In this document: piece by piece, positions 28,304-36,215 of the stretch | How the letters are laid out: each line of letters begins with the position of its first letter | Numbering within the stretch: the stretch's first letter is position 1 | From: Flavobacterium subsaxonicum WB 4.1-42 = DSM 21790 | GTDB taxonomy: Bacteria; Bacteroidota; Bacteroidia; Flavobacteriales; Flavobacteriaceae | NCBI RefSeq assembly: GCF_000422725.1 | Contig: NZ_KE383909.1 | Span: forward strand, 1-64,000 | Direction: 5' to 3' | DNA: 64,000 nt | Program-made: the position numbers and the translations under genes | Notes under the pieces: model-generated | Seen by the model: the letters and a program-made list of their open reading frames with translations, nothing else | Told to the model about the DNA's origin: nothing | Databases searched by the model: none

Positions 28304-29214
28304 TATAAAGAGTCTTGTATGTAATTAATAATAGTGGCGGGCGCGGTTTTAAAATCAAACCAGCGTGCGCCTTCGGTACGCTTAAACCACGTTATCTGGC
28401 GTTTGGCAAAGCGGCGGGTATTCTTTTTAATTTCTTCGAGGGCAAAATCCTGCGTAAACTCGCCATCAAAAAAACTAAATAATTCGCGGTAGCCAACCGT
28501 TTGCAGTGCATTAAGCTTTTTATGCGGATATAATTCGCGAGCCTCATCTATCAGTCCGTTATTAACCATAATATCAACACGTTGGTTAATACGGTTGTAC
28601 ATGGTTTGCCTTTCGGCCTCAAGGCCAATAACAATAGGAGTAAAGTTGCGGCTGTTTTTTTTAATATTTAGAAATGAAGAATACGGCTTGCCACTGCCAA
28701 TGCAAACCTCAAGGGCACGCATTAACCGCTGTGGATTTTCCTTAGCTACATTGTTATAATGCACAGGGTCGAGTTCTTCGAGTTTATGCTGAAGGTATTC
28801 GATTCCCTTTTCCTCAAAATCGGCAATAAGTTGTTGTCTTACAGCGGGTTCTACCTCCGGAAAATCATCAAAGCCTTTTAAAACAGCATCAATATACAGG
28901 CCGGAGCCACCCACCAAAACTGCAAAGTTATTGGTTGCAAAAAGCTGGTCGAGCTTAGCAATAGCATCTCGCTCAAAATCGCCTACGGTATACTCTTCAA
29001 AGATGCTTATATTCTGAATGAAATGGTGTTTAGCTGCCGCCAGTTCGTCTGCAGACGGTACGGCAGTACCAATAGTCATTTCTTTAAAAAACTGCCTGCT
29101 ATCGGCCGATATAATCTCGCAATTAAAGTGCTTTGCAATTTCTATAGCTATGGCAGTTTTGCCAATGGCCGTGGGGCCAATAACAGTAATAAGGTATTTG
29201 TGCTGGGTATCCAT
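28303..29214 (-). CDS. miaA: tRNA dimethylallyltransferase
   Basis: Adds the dimethylallyl group to adenosine 37 of tRNAs that read codons starting with U. 303 aa. P-loop GPTAIGKT at 13-20, SADSRQFF with the catalytic Asp, GGSGLYIDAVLKGF, and the tRNA-contacting region around PQRLMRALEVC and QTVGYRELF. Directly adjacent to the ion channel gene (stop at 29215) and overlapping the thioesterase by one base; likely cotranscribed. Confidence 0.95.
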   Translation of the reverse strand: MDTQHKYLITVIGPTAIGKTAIAIEIAKHFNCEIISADSRQFFKEMTIGTAVPSADELAAAKHHFIQNISIFEEYTVGDFERDAIAKLDQLFATNNFAVLVGGSGLYIDAVLKGFDDFPEVEPAVRQQLIADFEEKGIEYLQHKLEELDPVHYNNVAKENPQRLMRALEVCIGSGKPYSSFLNIKKNSRNFTPIVIGLEAERQTMYNRINQRVDIMVNNGLIDEARELYPHKKLNALQTVGYRELFSFFDGEFTQDFALEEIKKNTRRFAKRQITWFKRTEGARWFDFKTAPATIINYIQDSL

Positions 29215-30054
29215 TTATTTGGTAAGGCCGGCGCCGCAATTGTAGCAAAACTTAGCATCGTCTCGGTGCTGGTTAGCGCCGCAATTGGGGCATGCCTGGG
29301 TGTTTAAGTGTGGTGTTTCGGCCATGAATTGTGCGGTTACAAGGCCGGTAGGTACAGCAATAATGCCGTAACCCATAATCATGATAACCATAGACATAAG
29401 CTGCCCTAACGGGGTTATGGGCGTAATATCGCCAAAGCCCACGGTGGTTAGGGTAACAATAGTCCAGTAAATGCTGGTTGGTATGCTTGTAAAGCCGCTT
29501 TCGGGGCCTTCTATCATGTACATTAGTGTGCCCATAATAATGCACAGCACTATTACGCTGAATAAAAATACCGCTATTTTAACCTGGCTTTTGCGCAGGG
29601 CGGCCAGCAACTGGTTGGATGCCCCCACAAAATGGGTAAGCTTTAAGATCCTGAAAACACGCAGTAACCTTACGGCACGTACGGCAATTAAAAATCCGGA
29701 GCCGGGAAACAGCAGGCCTACGTATTTGGGTAGGGTAGCAAGCAGATCTACAAAGCCATAAAAGCTGAAAATATACCTGAGCGGCTCTCGAACGGAAACA
29801 ACACGGGCTATATATTCCAGCGTAAATAAAATGGTAATTACCCATTCTATAACCGCCAGTTCGTGACCGTATACAATTTTGATGGATGCAACACTCTCCA
29901 GCATTACCGCCACAATGCTGATAAGGATAACGCACAGCAGGATAATGTCGAACAATTTGCCCGCGCGCGTATCGGCTTCGTAAATTACGGTATGGAGCTT
30001 TTGCCGGGTTTCCTCGGGTAAAAAGCCGGTCTTTAAAATTTTGGGTTGCTGCAT
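29215..30054 (-). CDS. Voltage-gated K+ channel-like ion transporter with C-terminal zinc ribbon
   Basis: A 279-aa six-helix channel subunit. S4-like AVRAVRLLRVFRILKL (124-139), pore TTVGFGDITP with selectivity filter TVGFGD (204-209), and S6 ending at about 245. After S6 there is a zinc-ribbon tail: C255-x2-C258 and C270-x2-C273 (CPNC...CYNC). The K+ selectivity filter is exact. The ribbon could be a regulatory or assembly module (inference). ATG at 30054; miaA follows immediately. Confidence 0.9.
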   Translation of the reverse strand: MQQPKILKTGFLPEETRQKLHTVIYEADTRAGKLFDIILLCVILISIVAVMLESVASIKIVYGHELAVIEWVITILFTLEYIARVVSVREPLRYIFSFYGFVDLLATLPKYVGLLFPGSGFLIAVRAVRLLRVFRILKLTHFVGASNQLLAALRKSQVKIAVFLFSVIVLCIIMGTLMYMIEGPESGFTSIPTSIYWTIVTLTTVGFGDITPITPLGQLMSMVIMIMGYGIIAVPTGLVTAQFMAETPHLNTQACPNCGANQHRDDAKFCYNCGAGLTK

Positions 30055-30076
30055 TATACCAAAAATACTAAATACC

Positions 30077-31441
30077 TTATAAACGTACTATTTTTAAGGC
30101 TTTCTTTTTTCGGATAAAGTCCTGAATGATTTTTTTGGTGTCCTTATTATTGTCCATAGGCACAATAATATTTTTAAGTATCTCTAAGTTATTAACCTGA
30201 TAGTTAAGGTTAAAGAAAGCGTAGCCTTTATATACGCCGTTTTCTATAAGTACGGCACTACGCTCGTCTATAGCGCGGCCACGGTCTATAAGTACCATGC
30301 TTTGGTTGTAAAAACTGTTGGCATCAATAAACTCTTTAACACGAAGGTTGTACTCTTCCGGCAACTCTTTGCCAATGCAGGCACCGTTGCAGCTTTCCAG
30401 CTCCAGCGGGAAACAGGCCTGTTTATCAGACTCGTCCATGCCGTTAATTTTTTGGCACAGCCTGTATTTGTCTACAATTTTATAAAGCGCACTGCGCGCC
30501 TCTACAATGCCCGGAAAAGAAATAATTTCTTTTTTGCGGCCATCGGTTTTTTGAAGTTTAAGTATAATGTAGCCGTGAGGGTCTTTCTCTGTATACATAG
30601 ACCATGGGGCGTTGTCTATTTTAAGCATGCGGTTGTACACCGGCTTATTAACCTTAAGCTCGTGGCATTCTTTAAGCAGGGCAATAAGCTCGCTGCCCGT
30701 TTCTTCGTACGTAACGGTAAAAGCTTCGCGCTGTATGCGTTTTGATTTTCGAGACGTACCCGTAAAATGCTGGTTAACACGTTTTTTTATGTTGCGGCTG
30801 CGGCCGAGATAAATAAGGTCGCCGTTTTCTTTATAGATGTAATAAATGCCGGTTACTGAAGGTACACTCTCAAGCAAGTCTAATAATTTTGGAGAAATAC
30901 CTTTTTTGGTTTCGCTTTTAATCAGGCCTTTAACTATTTCTTTTTCAACGTCTTTTTCTAATAATAGTTTAAATAGCTGAACGGTAGCCAGTGCATCTCC
31001 GGTGGCGCGGTGCCTGTCGCTCATGGGTATGCCCAGGGCGCGAACCAGTTTGCCCAGGCTGTGCGATTTTTGTTCCGGCAGCAATTTTTGAGATAATTCT
31101 ACGGTGCAAAGGGTTTGCTTTTCGAAATCGTAACCCAGGTTCTTGAATTCGGTTTTAAGCACGCGGTAGTCAAACTGTGCGTTGTGGGCCACAATAATGC
31201 AGCCATCGGTAATTTCTATAATGCGCTTGGCTACCTCATGAAATTTAGGGGCGCTGCGAAGCATGGCATTATTAATACCGGTTAGCTTTACCACAAAGGG
31301 CTGTATTGGTTTTTCGGGATTTACAAGGCTTATAAACTGGTCGGTAACCTCATGGCCGTCATATTTGTAAATGGCAATCTCGGTTATTCCCTCTTCATTA
31401 AATTGTCCTCCCGTCGTTTCTATGTCAAGTATTGCGTACAA
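30077..31441 (-). CDS. DEDDh exonuclease fused to a GIY-YIG (UvrC-like) nuclease domain
   Basis: A 454-aa two-nuclease protein. Residues 1-165 are a DnaQ-like 3'-5' exonuclease (DIETTG at 6-11, HNAQFDYRVL, and HRATGDALAT as the DEDDh motif). Around 195-280 is a GIY-YIG domain (GIYYIYKENG, YLGRS with the catalytic Arg). The remainder resembles the middle of UvrC/Cho-like proteins. The start is TTG (TTG-TAC-GCA), fitting the usual YAILDIETTG N-terminus; no ATG exists upstream. Presumed DNA repair. 22 bp from the channel gene. Confidence 0.85.
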   Translation of the reverse strand: MYAILDIETTGGQFNEEGITEIAIYKYDGHEVTDQFISLVNPEKPIQPFVVKLTGINNAMLRSAPKFHEVAKRIIEITDGCIIVAHNAQFDYRVLKTEFKNLGYDFEKQTLCTVELSQKLLPEQKSHSLGKLVRALGIPMSDRHRATGDALATVQLFKLLLEKDVEKEIVKGLIKSETKKGISPKLLDLLESVPSVTGIYYIYKENGDLIYLGRSRNIKKRVNQHFTGTSRKSKRIQREAFTVTYEETGSELIALLKECHELKVNKPVYNRMLKIDNAPWSMYTEKDPHGYIILKLQKTDGRKKEIISFPGIVEARSALYKIVDKYRLCQKINGMDESDKQACFPLELESCNGACIGKELPEEYNLRVKEFIDANSFYNQSMVLIDRGRAIDERSAVLIENGVYKGYAFFNLNYQVNNLEILKNIIVPMDNNKDTKKIIQDFIRKKKALKIVRL

Positions 31442-31502
31442 AAATCTTTTTTTAAATTTTAATCCCTAAAGATACAAAGTTCGTAAATCAAAACCACTTT
31501 TT

Positions 31503-32165
31503 TTATCGATTTCCAAAAATACTGCTGCCTATGCGCACCATAGTACTGCCGCAGGCTATAGCTAACTGATAATCACCACTCATGCCCATGCTTAAAGTTG
31601 TTGGTTGCAGGTTGTTGGTTGTTGGCTTGCCTGCAAGCGATTTGAAAACCGACTGTAAATTACTGAATTCCTTTTTAATCTGGGCTTCATCATCGGTAAA
31701 AGTAGCCATGCCCATAAGGCCGGTAACTTTAATGTTTTCCATCTGTTTAAACTCGGCAGATGCCAACAGCTCATTCAGTTCTGCTTCGTCCAGGCCAAAT
31801 TTAGTGTCCTCTTCGGCAATGTGCATTTGTAATAAACAGTCAATAACCCTGCCGTTTTTTTTGGCCTGTTTGTTTATTTCGGCCAGTAGTTTAAGGCTGT
31901 CTACACCATGTACAAGGCTAACAAACGGTGCCATATATTTAACCTTATTGGTTTGCACGTGGCCTATCATGTGCCACTCAATATCTTTGGGCATCTGCTC
32001 GTACTTATCGGCCATTTCCTGAATTTTGTTCTCGCCAAAAATGCGCTGCCCGGCGTTGTAGGCCTCCATTAAATCGGGTACGGGCCAGGTTTTGCTAACC
32101 GCTACAAGGGTAACATGTGGCGGTAATGTGGCTTTTATATTGGATAAATTATTTTGTATTGACAT
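31503..32165 (-). CDS. YggS-family pyridoxal phosphate-binding protein
   Basis: A 220-aa single-domain TIM-barrel PLP protein (COG0325; PLPBP/YggS), involved in PLP homeostasis. PLP Lys25 in LVAVSKTW; IFGENKIQEM, WHMIGHVQTNKVKY and GLMGMATF follow the family order. The ATG at 32165 (MSIQNNL) is preferred over 32192. It overlaps the 3' end of the 173-aa gene by 17 bp, so the two are coupled. Confidence 0.9.
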   Translation of the reverse strand: MSIQNNLSNIKATLPPHVTLVAVSKTWPVPDLMEAYNAGQRIFGENKIQEMADKYEQMPKDIEWHMIGHVQTNKVKYMAPFVSLVHGVDSLKLLAEINKQAKKNGRVIDCLLQMHIAEEDTKFGLDEAELNELLASAEFKQMENIKVTGLMGMATFTDDEAQIKKEFSNLQSVFKSLAGKPTTNNLQPTTLSMGMSGDYQLAIACGSTMVRIGSSIFGNR

Positions 32166-32670
32166 AATTAAAATATTTTTGATAATCTTCATTTTTACTG
32201 AAGATCAATTGTTTAATATCGAATTCAAAGGCTTTAGTTATGTCTTTTGAAATTTCTTTTTCCGGATCAATTTCGTAAACAGTATCTAATTTATTCGCCT
32301 TCTTATCGACTGTGCTATTTGTTACTCTAACAAAAAAGAGCATATGAAGGTTGTAATAAAATTCAATCAAAATTTGTTTTGAATGATTGTCGAAGTAATT
32401 TATTTTTTCGAGGTAGGTTGCTTTAACAACTATTGTTTTTCTTTTAGTACGATCATCGTACTCATAAAGTGAGTTTTTGCCAGAACCTGTGGCAATAGTT
32501 TTTTTACCCCAAAGAAACCTCTTCTTTTCTACCTTGATGTTTGAGTAAGAATCATGTAGGCTGTTGCCATTTTTGTTGGCAATTGAATCGATCTGTACTA
32601 CCGAAAATATTTTGTCCTGTGCACAACTGAGCGCAGGTATCAAAAAAAACAATAAGAACAGTTTTTTCAT
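32149..32670 (-). CDS. Exported hypothetical protein
   Basis: A 173-aa protein with an N-terminal signal (MKKLFLLFFLIPALSCAQD); Cys16 could be lipidated, though the lipobox (ALSC) is not ideal. The rest is lysine-rich and soluble, with no domain I recognise. Sits between DUF1015 and yggS and overlaps yggS by 17 bp. Confidence 0.6.
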   Translation of the reverse strand: MKKLFLLFFLIPALSCAQDKIFSVVQIDSIANKNGNSLHDSYSNIKVEKKRFLWGKKTIATGSGKNSLYEYDDRTKRKTIVVKATYLEKINYFDNHSKQILIEFYYNLHMLFFVRVTNSTVDKKANKLDTVYEIDPEKEISKDITKAFEFDIKQLIFSKNEDYQKYFNYVNTK

Positions 32671-32740
32671 ATTCTTGGTTAATCAAATTGACCAAACGTC
32701 AGTTCCTAATCTTTCAATTTTTAATCTTTCAATATATAAA

Positions 32741-33955
32741 TTACAACTCATAAACCACCAGTCCGCTCCTGAACTTTGGCTCAATATACGTACTTTTTGG
32801 CGGCATAATAAGGTTGTTGTTGGCCAGTTGTTTAATCTCGGTAATACTGGCGGGGTAAAGCATAAAACCAACCTGATAGTCGCCATTATCTACCATTTCT
32901 TTAATAAGGGTAATGGGTTTGTTGCCGGGTATGTATTCTATACGCTCATCGTTACGTAAATCGCTGATGCCTAACAGCGGGTGCAGTACTTTTTCGTATA
33001 ATATTTGCGCATCCAACGCTTCTAAAACAGACTTAAACCCGGTATTCTTTAACTGTAAGGCATAAAATTCGCCGCCCAGGTACATGCCAAAGTTAAATTT
33101 TTCTTCGGGTTTCCAAAGTTCTAAATGCTTATTAACCACAGTAAAATCTTTAGAAAGCGCCTTTAAAAACTGCTCTTTACTAAGGCCGTTAAGGTCGTGA
33201 ATAATGCGGTTGTATTCGTATATCTTTAAATCACTCTCTGCAATTAAAAAGCTCATAAAATAGTTGAGGTTGCCGTTACCGGAAGCCTTATCCTGCTCGT
33301 ACAACAGCTCTGACGATGCCGACCTATGGTGCCCATCGGCAATATACAGGCTGTCTATGCCTTCAAACTGCTGTTGCAGCCATTGTATCTCGGCTGCATC
33401 GCGTATGCGCCACAGCGTGTGCTTATCGCGGTTAAGCGACGAAAATAAGTACAGCGGACGCTTTTGCTTGCGCGTGGCTATCCATTGCTGCAGTTCGGGT
33501 TTTTCGGGGTAGGTTATAAGCACCGGCTCTGTGTTAAAGCCCGTTTGGTGCAGGTAATCTTTAAAATATTCTACACGGTAGGGCAGGGTATCTTCGTGTT
33601 TTTTTATAACGTTGTTTTGGTAATCTTCTATCGATGTGCCCGCAATAATACCGGTAAAGACCCTATTTTTACTCTGAATTTCGTACAGGTAAAACACCGC
33701 GCCGGCCTCCTGCTTTAGCACCTGCTCGTCTTTAAACTCCTGGTATTTTGTGTGGACCGACTTAAACCTTGTTTCGGCCGAAGCCTTTTGCTGGTTAATG
33801 TAAGCCGGTTTTAGTATGTGTAGGAACGAAAATGGGTTATAGTCCAGTTGCGAAGCCAGTTCGGCAGGGCTGTACTCATCGTAAGAGCGAGATGTTACCA
33901 GGCTAACTTTATCGCGCGCCGGGCGAACTGCTTTAAAAGGGACTATTTTTGCCAA
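32741..33955 (-). CDS. DUF1015 family protein
   Basis: A 404-aa protein with the DUF1015 start AKIVPFKAVRPARDKV, the ADGHHRSASS motif (about 208-217) and a C-terminal GNKPITLIKE segment. The start is TTG, preceded by no other possible start, and gives the expected N-terminus. In many Bacteroidota it neighbours serine biosynthesis genes; that is not the case here. Function is not established; conserved His residues in ADGHHR could be catalytic. Its 5' flank carries a G-rich TTTAGGG-type repeat. Confidence 0.85.
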   Translation of the reverse strand: MAKIVPFKAVRPARDKVSLVTSRSYDEYSPAELASQLDYNPFSFLHILKPAYINQQKASAETRFKSVHTKYQEFKDEQVLKQEAGAVFYLYEIQSKNRVFTGIIAGTSIEDYQNNVIKKHEDTLPYRVEYFKDYLHQTGFNTEPVLITYPEKPELQQWIATRKQKRPLYLFSSLNRDKHTLWRIRDAAEIQWLQQQFEGIDSLYIADGHHRSASSELLYEQDKASGNGNLNYFMSFLIAESDLKIYEYNRIIHDLNGLSKEQFLKALSKDFTVVNKHLELWKPEEKFNFGMYLGGEFYALQLKNTGFKSVLEALDAQILYEKVLHPLLGISDLRNDERIEYIPGNKPITLIKEMVDNGDYQVGFMLYPASITEIKQLANNNLIMPPKSTYIEPKFRSGLVVYEL

Positions 33956-33956
33956 T

Positions 33957-33992
33957 TTTTAGGGTTTAGGGTTAATGGTTTGGGGTTTAGTG
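33957..33992. repeat. Degenerate TTTAGGG heptamer run
   Basis: Reads TTT AGGGTTTAGGGTTAATGG and then TTTGGGGTTTAGTG; three G3/G4 runs and one G2, telomere-like by motif. Directly upstream of the DUF1015 start on the opposite strand. Confidence 0.55.
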
Positions 33993-34205
33993 TTTGTCAT
34001 CCTGAGCGTAGCGGAGTCGATGGATCTCACTATTATTATGTGGGATACCTCCTGCGTCGGAATGACAAACTGCCTGCTTACTGCGACTGAACGCTGTATT
34101 TAAGATTCCTCAACTACACTGCGCTTCGGTCGGAATGACAAACTGCCTGCTTATTGCGACCAACCTATCGGCAGGCAGGCTGAATACTGCGACTGCGACT
34201 GAACA
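33993..34205. repeat. Composite intergenic repeat block
   Basis: A 31-bp direct repeat (34057-34087 and 34130-34160, one mismatch; TCGGAATGACAAACTGCC...) separated by 73 bp. TTTGTCATCCTGAGCG at 33993-34008 is inverted relative to the GGAATGACAAA of those copies. This GTCATCCTGAGCG / AATGACAAA pattern is a known common Bacteroidota intergenic element. ACTGCGACTGAACRCT also recurs (34080s and 34188-34206). Confidence 0.75.
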
Positions 34206-35090
34206 CTATTTCTTATAAGCTACTTTCTCTGCTTTCTTACTCTCAGAATAATCGTAAAAACCTTCGCCCGATTTTACACCAAGCTTACCGGCCCTTACCA
34301 TGTTTACCAATAATGGGCATGGGGCATATTTAGGGTTTTTAAAACCATCGTGCATTACGTGTAGTATCGACAGGCAAACATCAAGGCCAATAAAGTCGGC
34401 CAACTGCAGCGGACCCATTGGGTGTGCCATGCCTAACTTCATTACCGTATCTATTTCGTACACGCCGGCCACACCGTTGTAAAGGGTTTCTATCGCCTCG
34501 TTAATCATGGGCATAAGGATGCGGTTAGCCACAAACCCAGGATAGTCGTTAACCTCTACCGGTACTTTACCCAGTTTTTCAGACAGGTCCATTATCGACT
34601 TGGTAACTTCATCGGTAGTGTTGTAGCCACGGATAATTTCTACCAGTTTCATAATAGGCACGGGGTTCATAAAGTGCATGCCAATAACCTTATCCTGCCT
34701 GTTGGTTACCGCGGCAATTTGGGTAATAGAAATGGACGATGTATTGGTTGCCAGTATGGTGTTTTCGTCGCAAAAGGCATCCAGGTCTTTAAAAATTTTA
34801 AGTTTAAGGTCGACATTCTCGGTAGCGGCCTCAACAACCAGGTCTACATTTACCACACCATCCTGAATATCGGTATAAGTAATAATGTTGTTAATGGTTT
34901 TAATACGGTCTTCGTTAGTAATGGTGCCTTTGGCAACCATGCGCTCCAGGTTGGCGGCAATGGTAGCCATGCCTTTGTCTAACGATTTTTCTGACACATC
35001 AATAAGCTTAACGCTAAACCCGCTTTGTGCAAAGGTGTGTGCTATGCCGTTACCCATAGTTCCGGCGCCTATTACTGCTATGTTTTTCAT
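34206..35090 (-). CDS. 3-hydroxybutyryl-CoA dehydrogenase
   Basis: A 294-aa NAD(P)-dependent 3-hydroxyacyl-CoA dehydrogenase acting in acyl-CoA metabolism. Rossmann GAGTMGNGIA at 8-17, EAATENVDLK, the catalytic His in GMHFMNPVP, PGFVANRI and the C-terminal domain with GVKSGEGFYDY. Overlaps the upstream small membrane-protein gene by 4 bp (ATGA). Ends at a repeat block rather than a clear terminator. Confidence 0.9.
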   Translation of the reverse strand: MKNIAVIGAGTMGNGIAHTFAQSGFSVKLIDVSEKSLDKGMATIAANLERMVAKGTITNEDRIKTINNIITYTDIQDGVVNVDLVVEAATENVDLKLKIFKDLDAFCDENTILATNTSSISITQIAAVTNRQDKVIGMHFMNPVPIMKLVEIIRGYNTTDEVTKSIMDLSEKLGKVPVEVNDYPGFVANRILMPMINEAIETLYNGVAGVYEIDTVMKLGMAHPMGPLQLADFIGLDVCLSILHVMHDGFKNPKYAPCPLLVNMVRAGKLGVKSGEGFYDYSESKKAEKVAYKK

Positions 35091-35572
35091 GATTTTAGTT
35101 TGTATTTTGGATTGATTGTAGATTTTAATTCTGATATAAACGTTATTTCTACAGGGCCTAAATTAGTTAAGTTACCCTCTATAAAGGCCATAAGCTCTTT
35201 ATAATTTTTATGGGAACTATATGATAAAGTGGCTATTTTTTTGTCTTTTATTGCGATGTAAGCAAAGTTGCTGATTTTTCCTTTATTTGTGTAAACACCT
35301 GTGTAATAGCCAGATATTTTCTTTATATTATATACTTTTTTTATCCCCAAACCTAATGTGCCTCTTATAATAATCTGCTGGTTTTTAATGCAGATTTTTT
35401 GGGGTTTTACAACACCACATATGCTGGCAAAAGTCATAAAAAATATAAGCAAGGATTCAACTAAGCGGTGATGATCTTTCCAGTTTATTATCGAAAAGAT
35501 GGTAAGAGCGCTCAATACTACTGCAAACGGCAGAAATAGATAGGCTTCAAATTTAAATTTAGATTGAATCAT
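35087..35572 (-). CDS. Small membrane protein with PH-like C-terminal domain (paralogue A)
   Basis: A 161-aa protein with two hydrophobic segments in the first 55 residues followed by a beta-rich domain and a helix, ending SELKSTINPK. It resembles the next gene over its whole length (shared IKKISGYYTG / LNDITGYFTS and ISELK / ITELI). A bacterial PH-like fold is likely but the family is not one I can name. Its 3' end overlaps hbd (ATGA) and 22 bp separate it from paralogue B. Confidence 0.6.
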   Translation of the reverse strand: MIQSKFKFEAYLFLPFAVVLSALTIFSIINWKDHHRLVESLLIFFMTFASICGVVKPQKICIKNQQIIIRGTLGLGIKKVYNIKKISGYYTGVYTNKGKISNFAYIAIKDKKIATLSYSSHKNYKELMAFIEGNLTNLGPVEITFISELKSTINPKYKLKS

Positions 35573-35594
35573 TATTTTTTGCAGGCGAATAAGA

Positions 35595-36071
35595 TTAGCT
35601 TAAGTCTATAAGTTCTGTAATTACATTAGTCTCCACTGTGCCAAGGTAATGCAGGTGGCGTTGAATGTGAATTCGTAATTCTTCGAAATTAGAATGGTAC
35701 TGGCTGGAAATTTTAGCCACTTTACGGGTGCCTACCATTATATAAATGTAATTATGATGCATGTACCGCCCCGGCGCGCGCGATGTAAAATATCCGGTAA
35801 TATCGTTTAAATAAAATAGCTGCCTTTTACCAAAGCCAAAAAAGTGGCGCACGGTAAGGGTATCATCATTAAAAGAGGCTTTAATAAGCTTTGTCCTAAC
35901 GGTAGTAAATGATGATACTACTGCAATGCCCAAAATCACGTAGATAATTTTACCCCCAATAATAGTGGTAAAAAAGCTTTTAAATATGGATGCATGCCAC
36001 AGCCCCGAACTTATAATAAGCACAAAAAAGGCTAAAGACATGTAGGCAGTATATCTAAATTTAGATGTCAT
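35595..36071 (-). CDS. Small membrane protein with PH-like C-terminal domain (paralogue B)
   Basis: A 158-aa paralogue of the gene above. Start chosen at 36071 (MTSKFRYTAYMSLAF) because it aligns with MIQSKFKFEAYLFLPF of paralogue A; a longer frame to 36104 exists. Two N-terminal TM segments, DITGYFTS, then a helical end with ITELIDLS. Its ATG lies inside the end of the DUF1016 remnant, 10 bp before the remnant's stop. Confidence 0.6.
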   Translation of the reverse strand: MTSKFRYTAYMSLAFFVLIISSGLWHASIFKSFFTTIIGGKIIYVILGIAVVSSFTTVRTKLIKASFNDDTLTVRHFFGFGKRQLFYLNDITGYFTSRAPGRYMHHNYIYIMVGTRKVAKISSQYHSNFEELRIHIQRHLHYLGTVETNVITELIDLS

Positions 36072-36210
36072 TTTTGGCAAGAGATATAAAAATGCGCTCG
36101 CCAATATGCCAGTACATTACGGTACGATGATGGTCTACCGAACGTATAGCACCTTCTTTAGCCTTAGCTATAAGTTGCTTAACATCTATAAGTAAATTGG
36201 CCTGCAGCAT
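36061..36210 (-). pseudogene. Remnant of a DUF1016/YhcG-type nuclease N-terminal domain
   Basis: A 49-codon ORF from ATG 36210 to TAA 36061 encodes VKQLIAKAKEGAIRSVD and, later, MYWHIGERIF, matching the start of DUF1016_N proteins (intact form: VMYWxIGxRI followed by EEEQxGKxRADYG). Similarity stops at RIF and the frame then ends within 10 codons, so the gene is truncated. The rest of the domain and the C-terminal PDDEXK nuclease part are missing. It may be expressed as a short peptide but is probably debris. It starts 5 bp after the Gfo/Idh/MocA stop. Confidence 0.6.
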
Positions 36211-36215
36211 TTATA

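Noticed and set aside
32683..32886. Short minus-strand frame overlapping the DUF1015 3' end
   Set aside because: Out-of-frame shadow of DUF1015, no conserved features.
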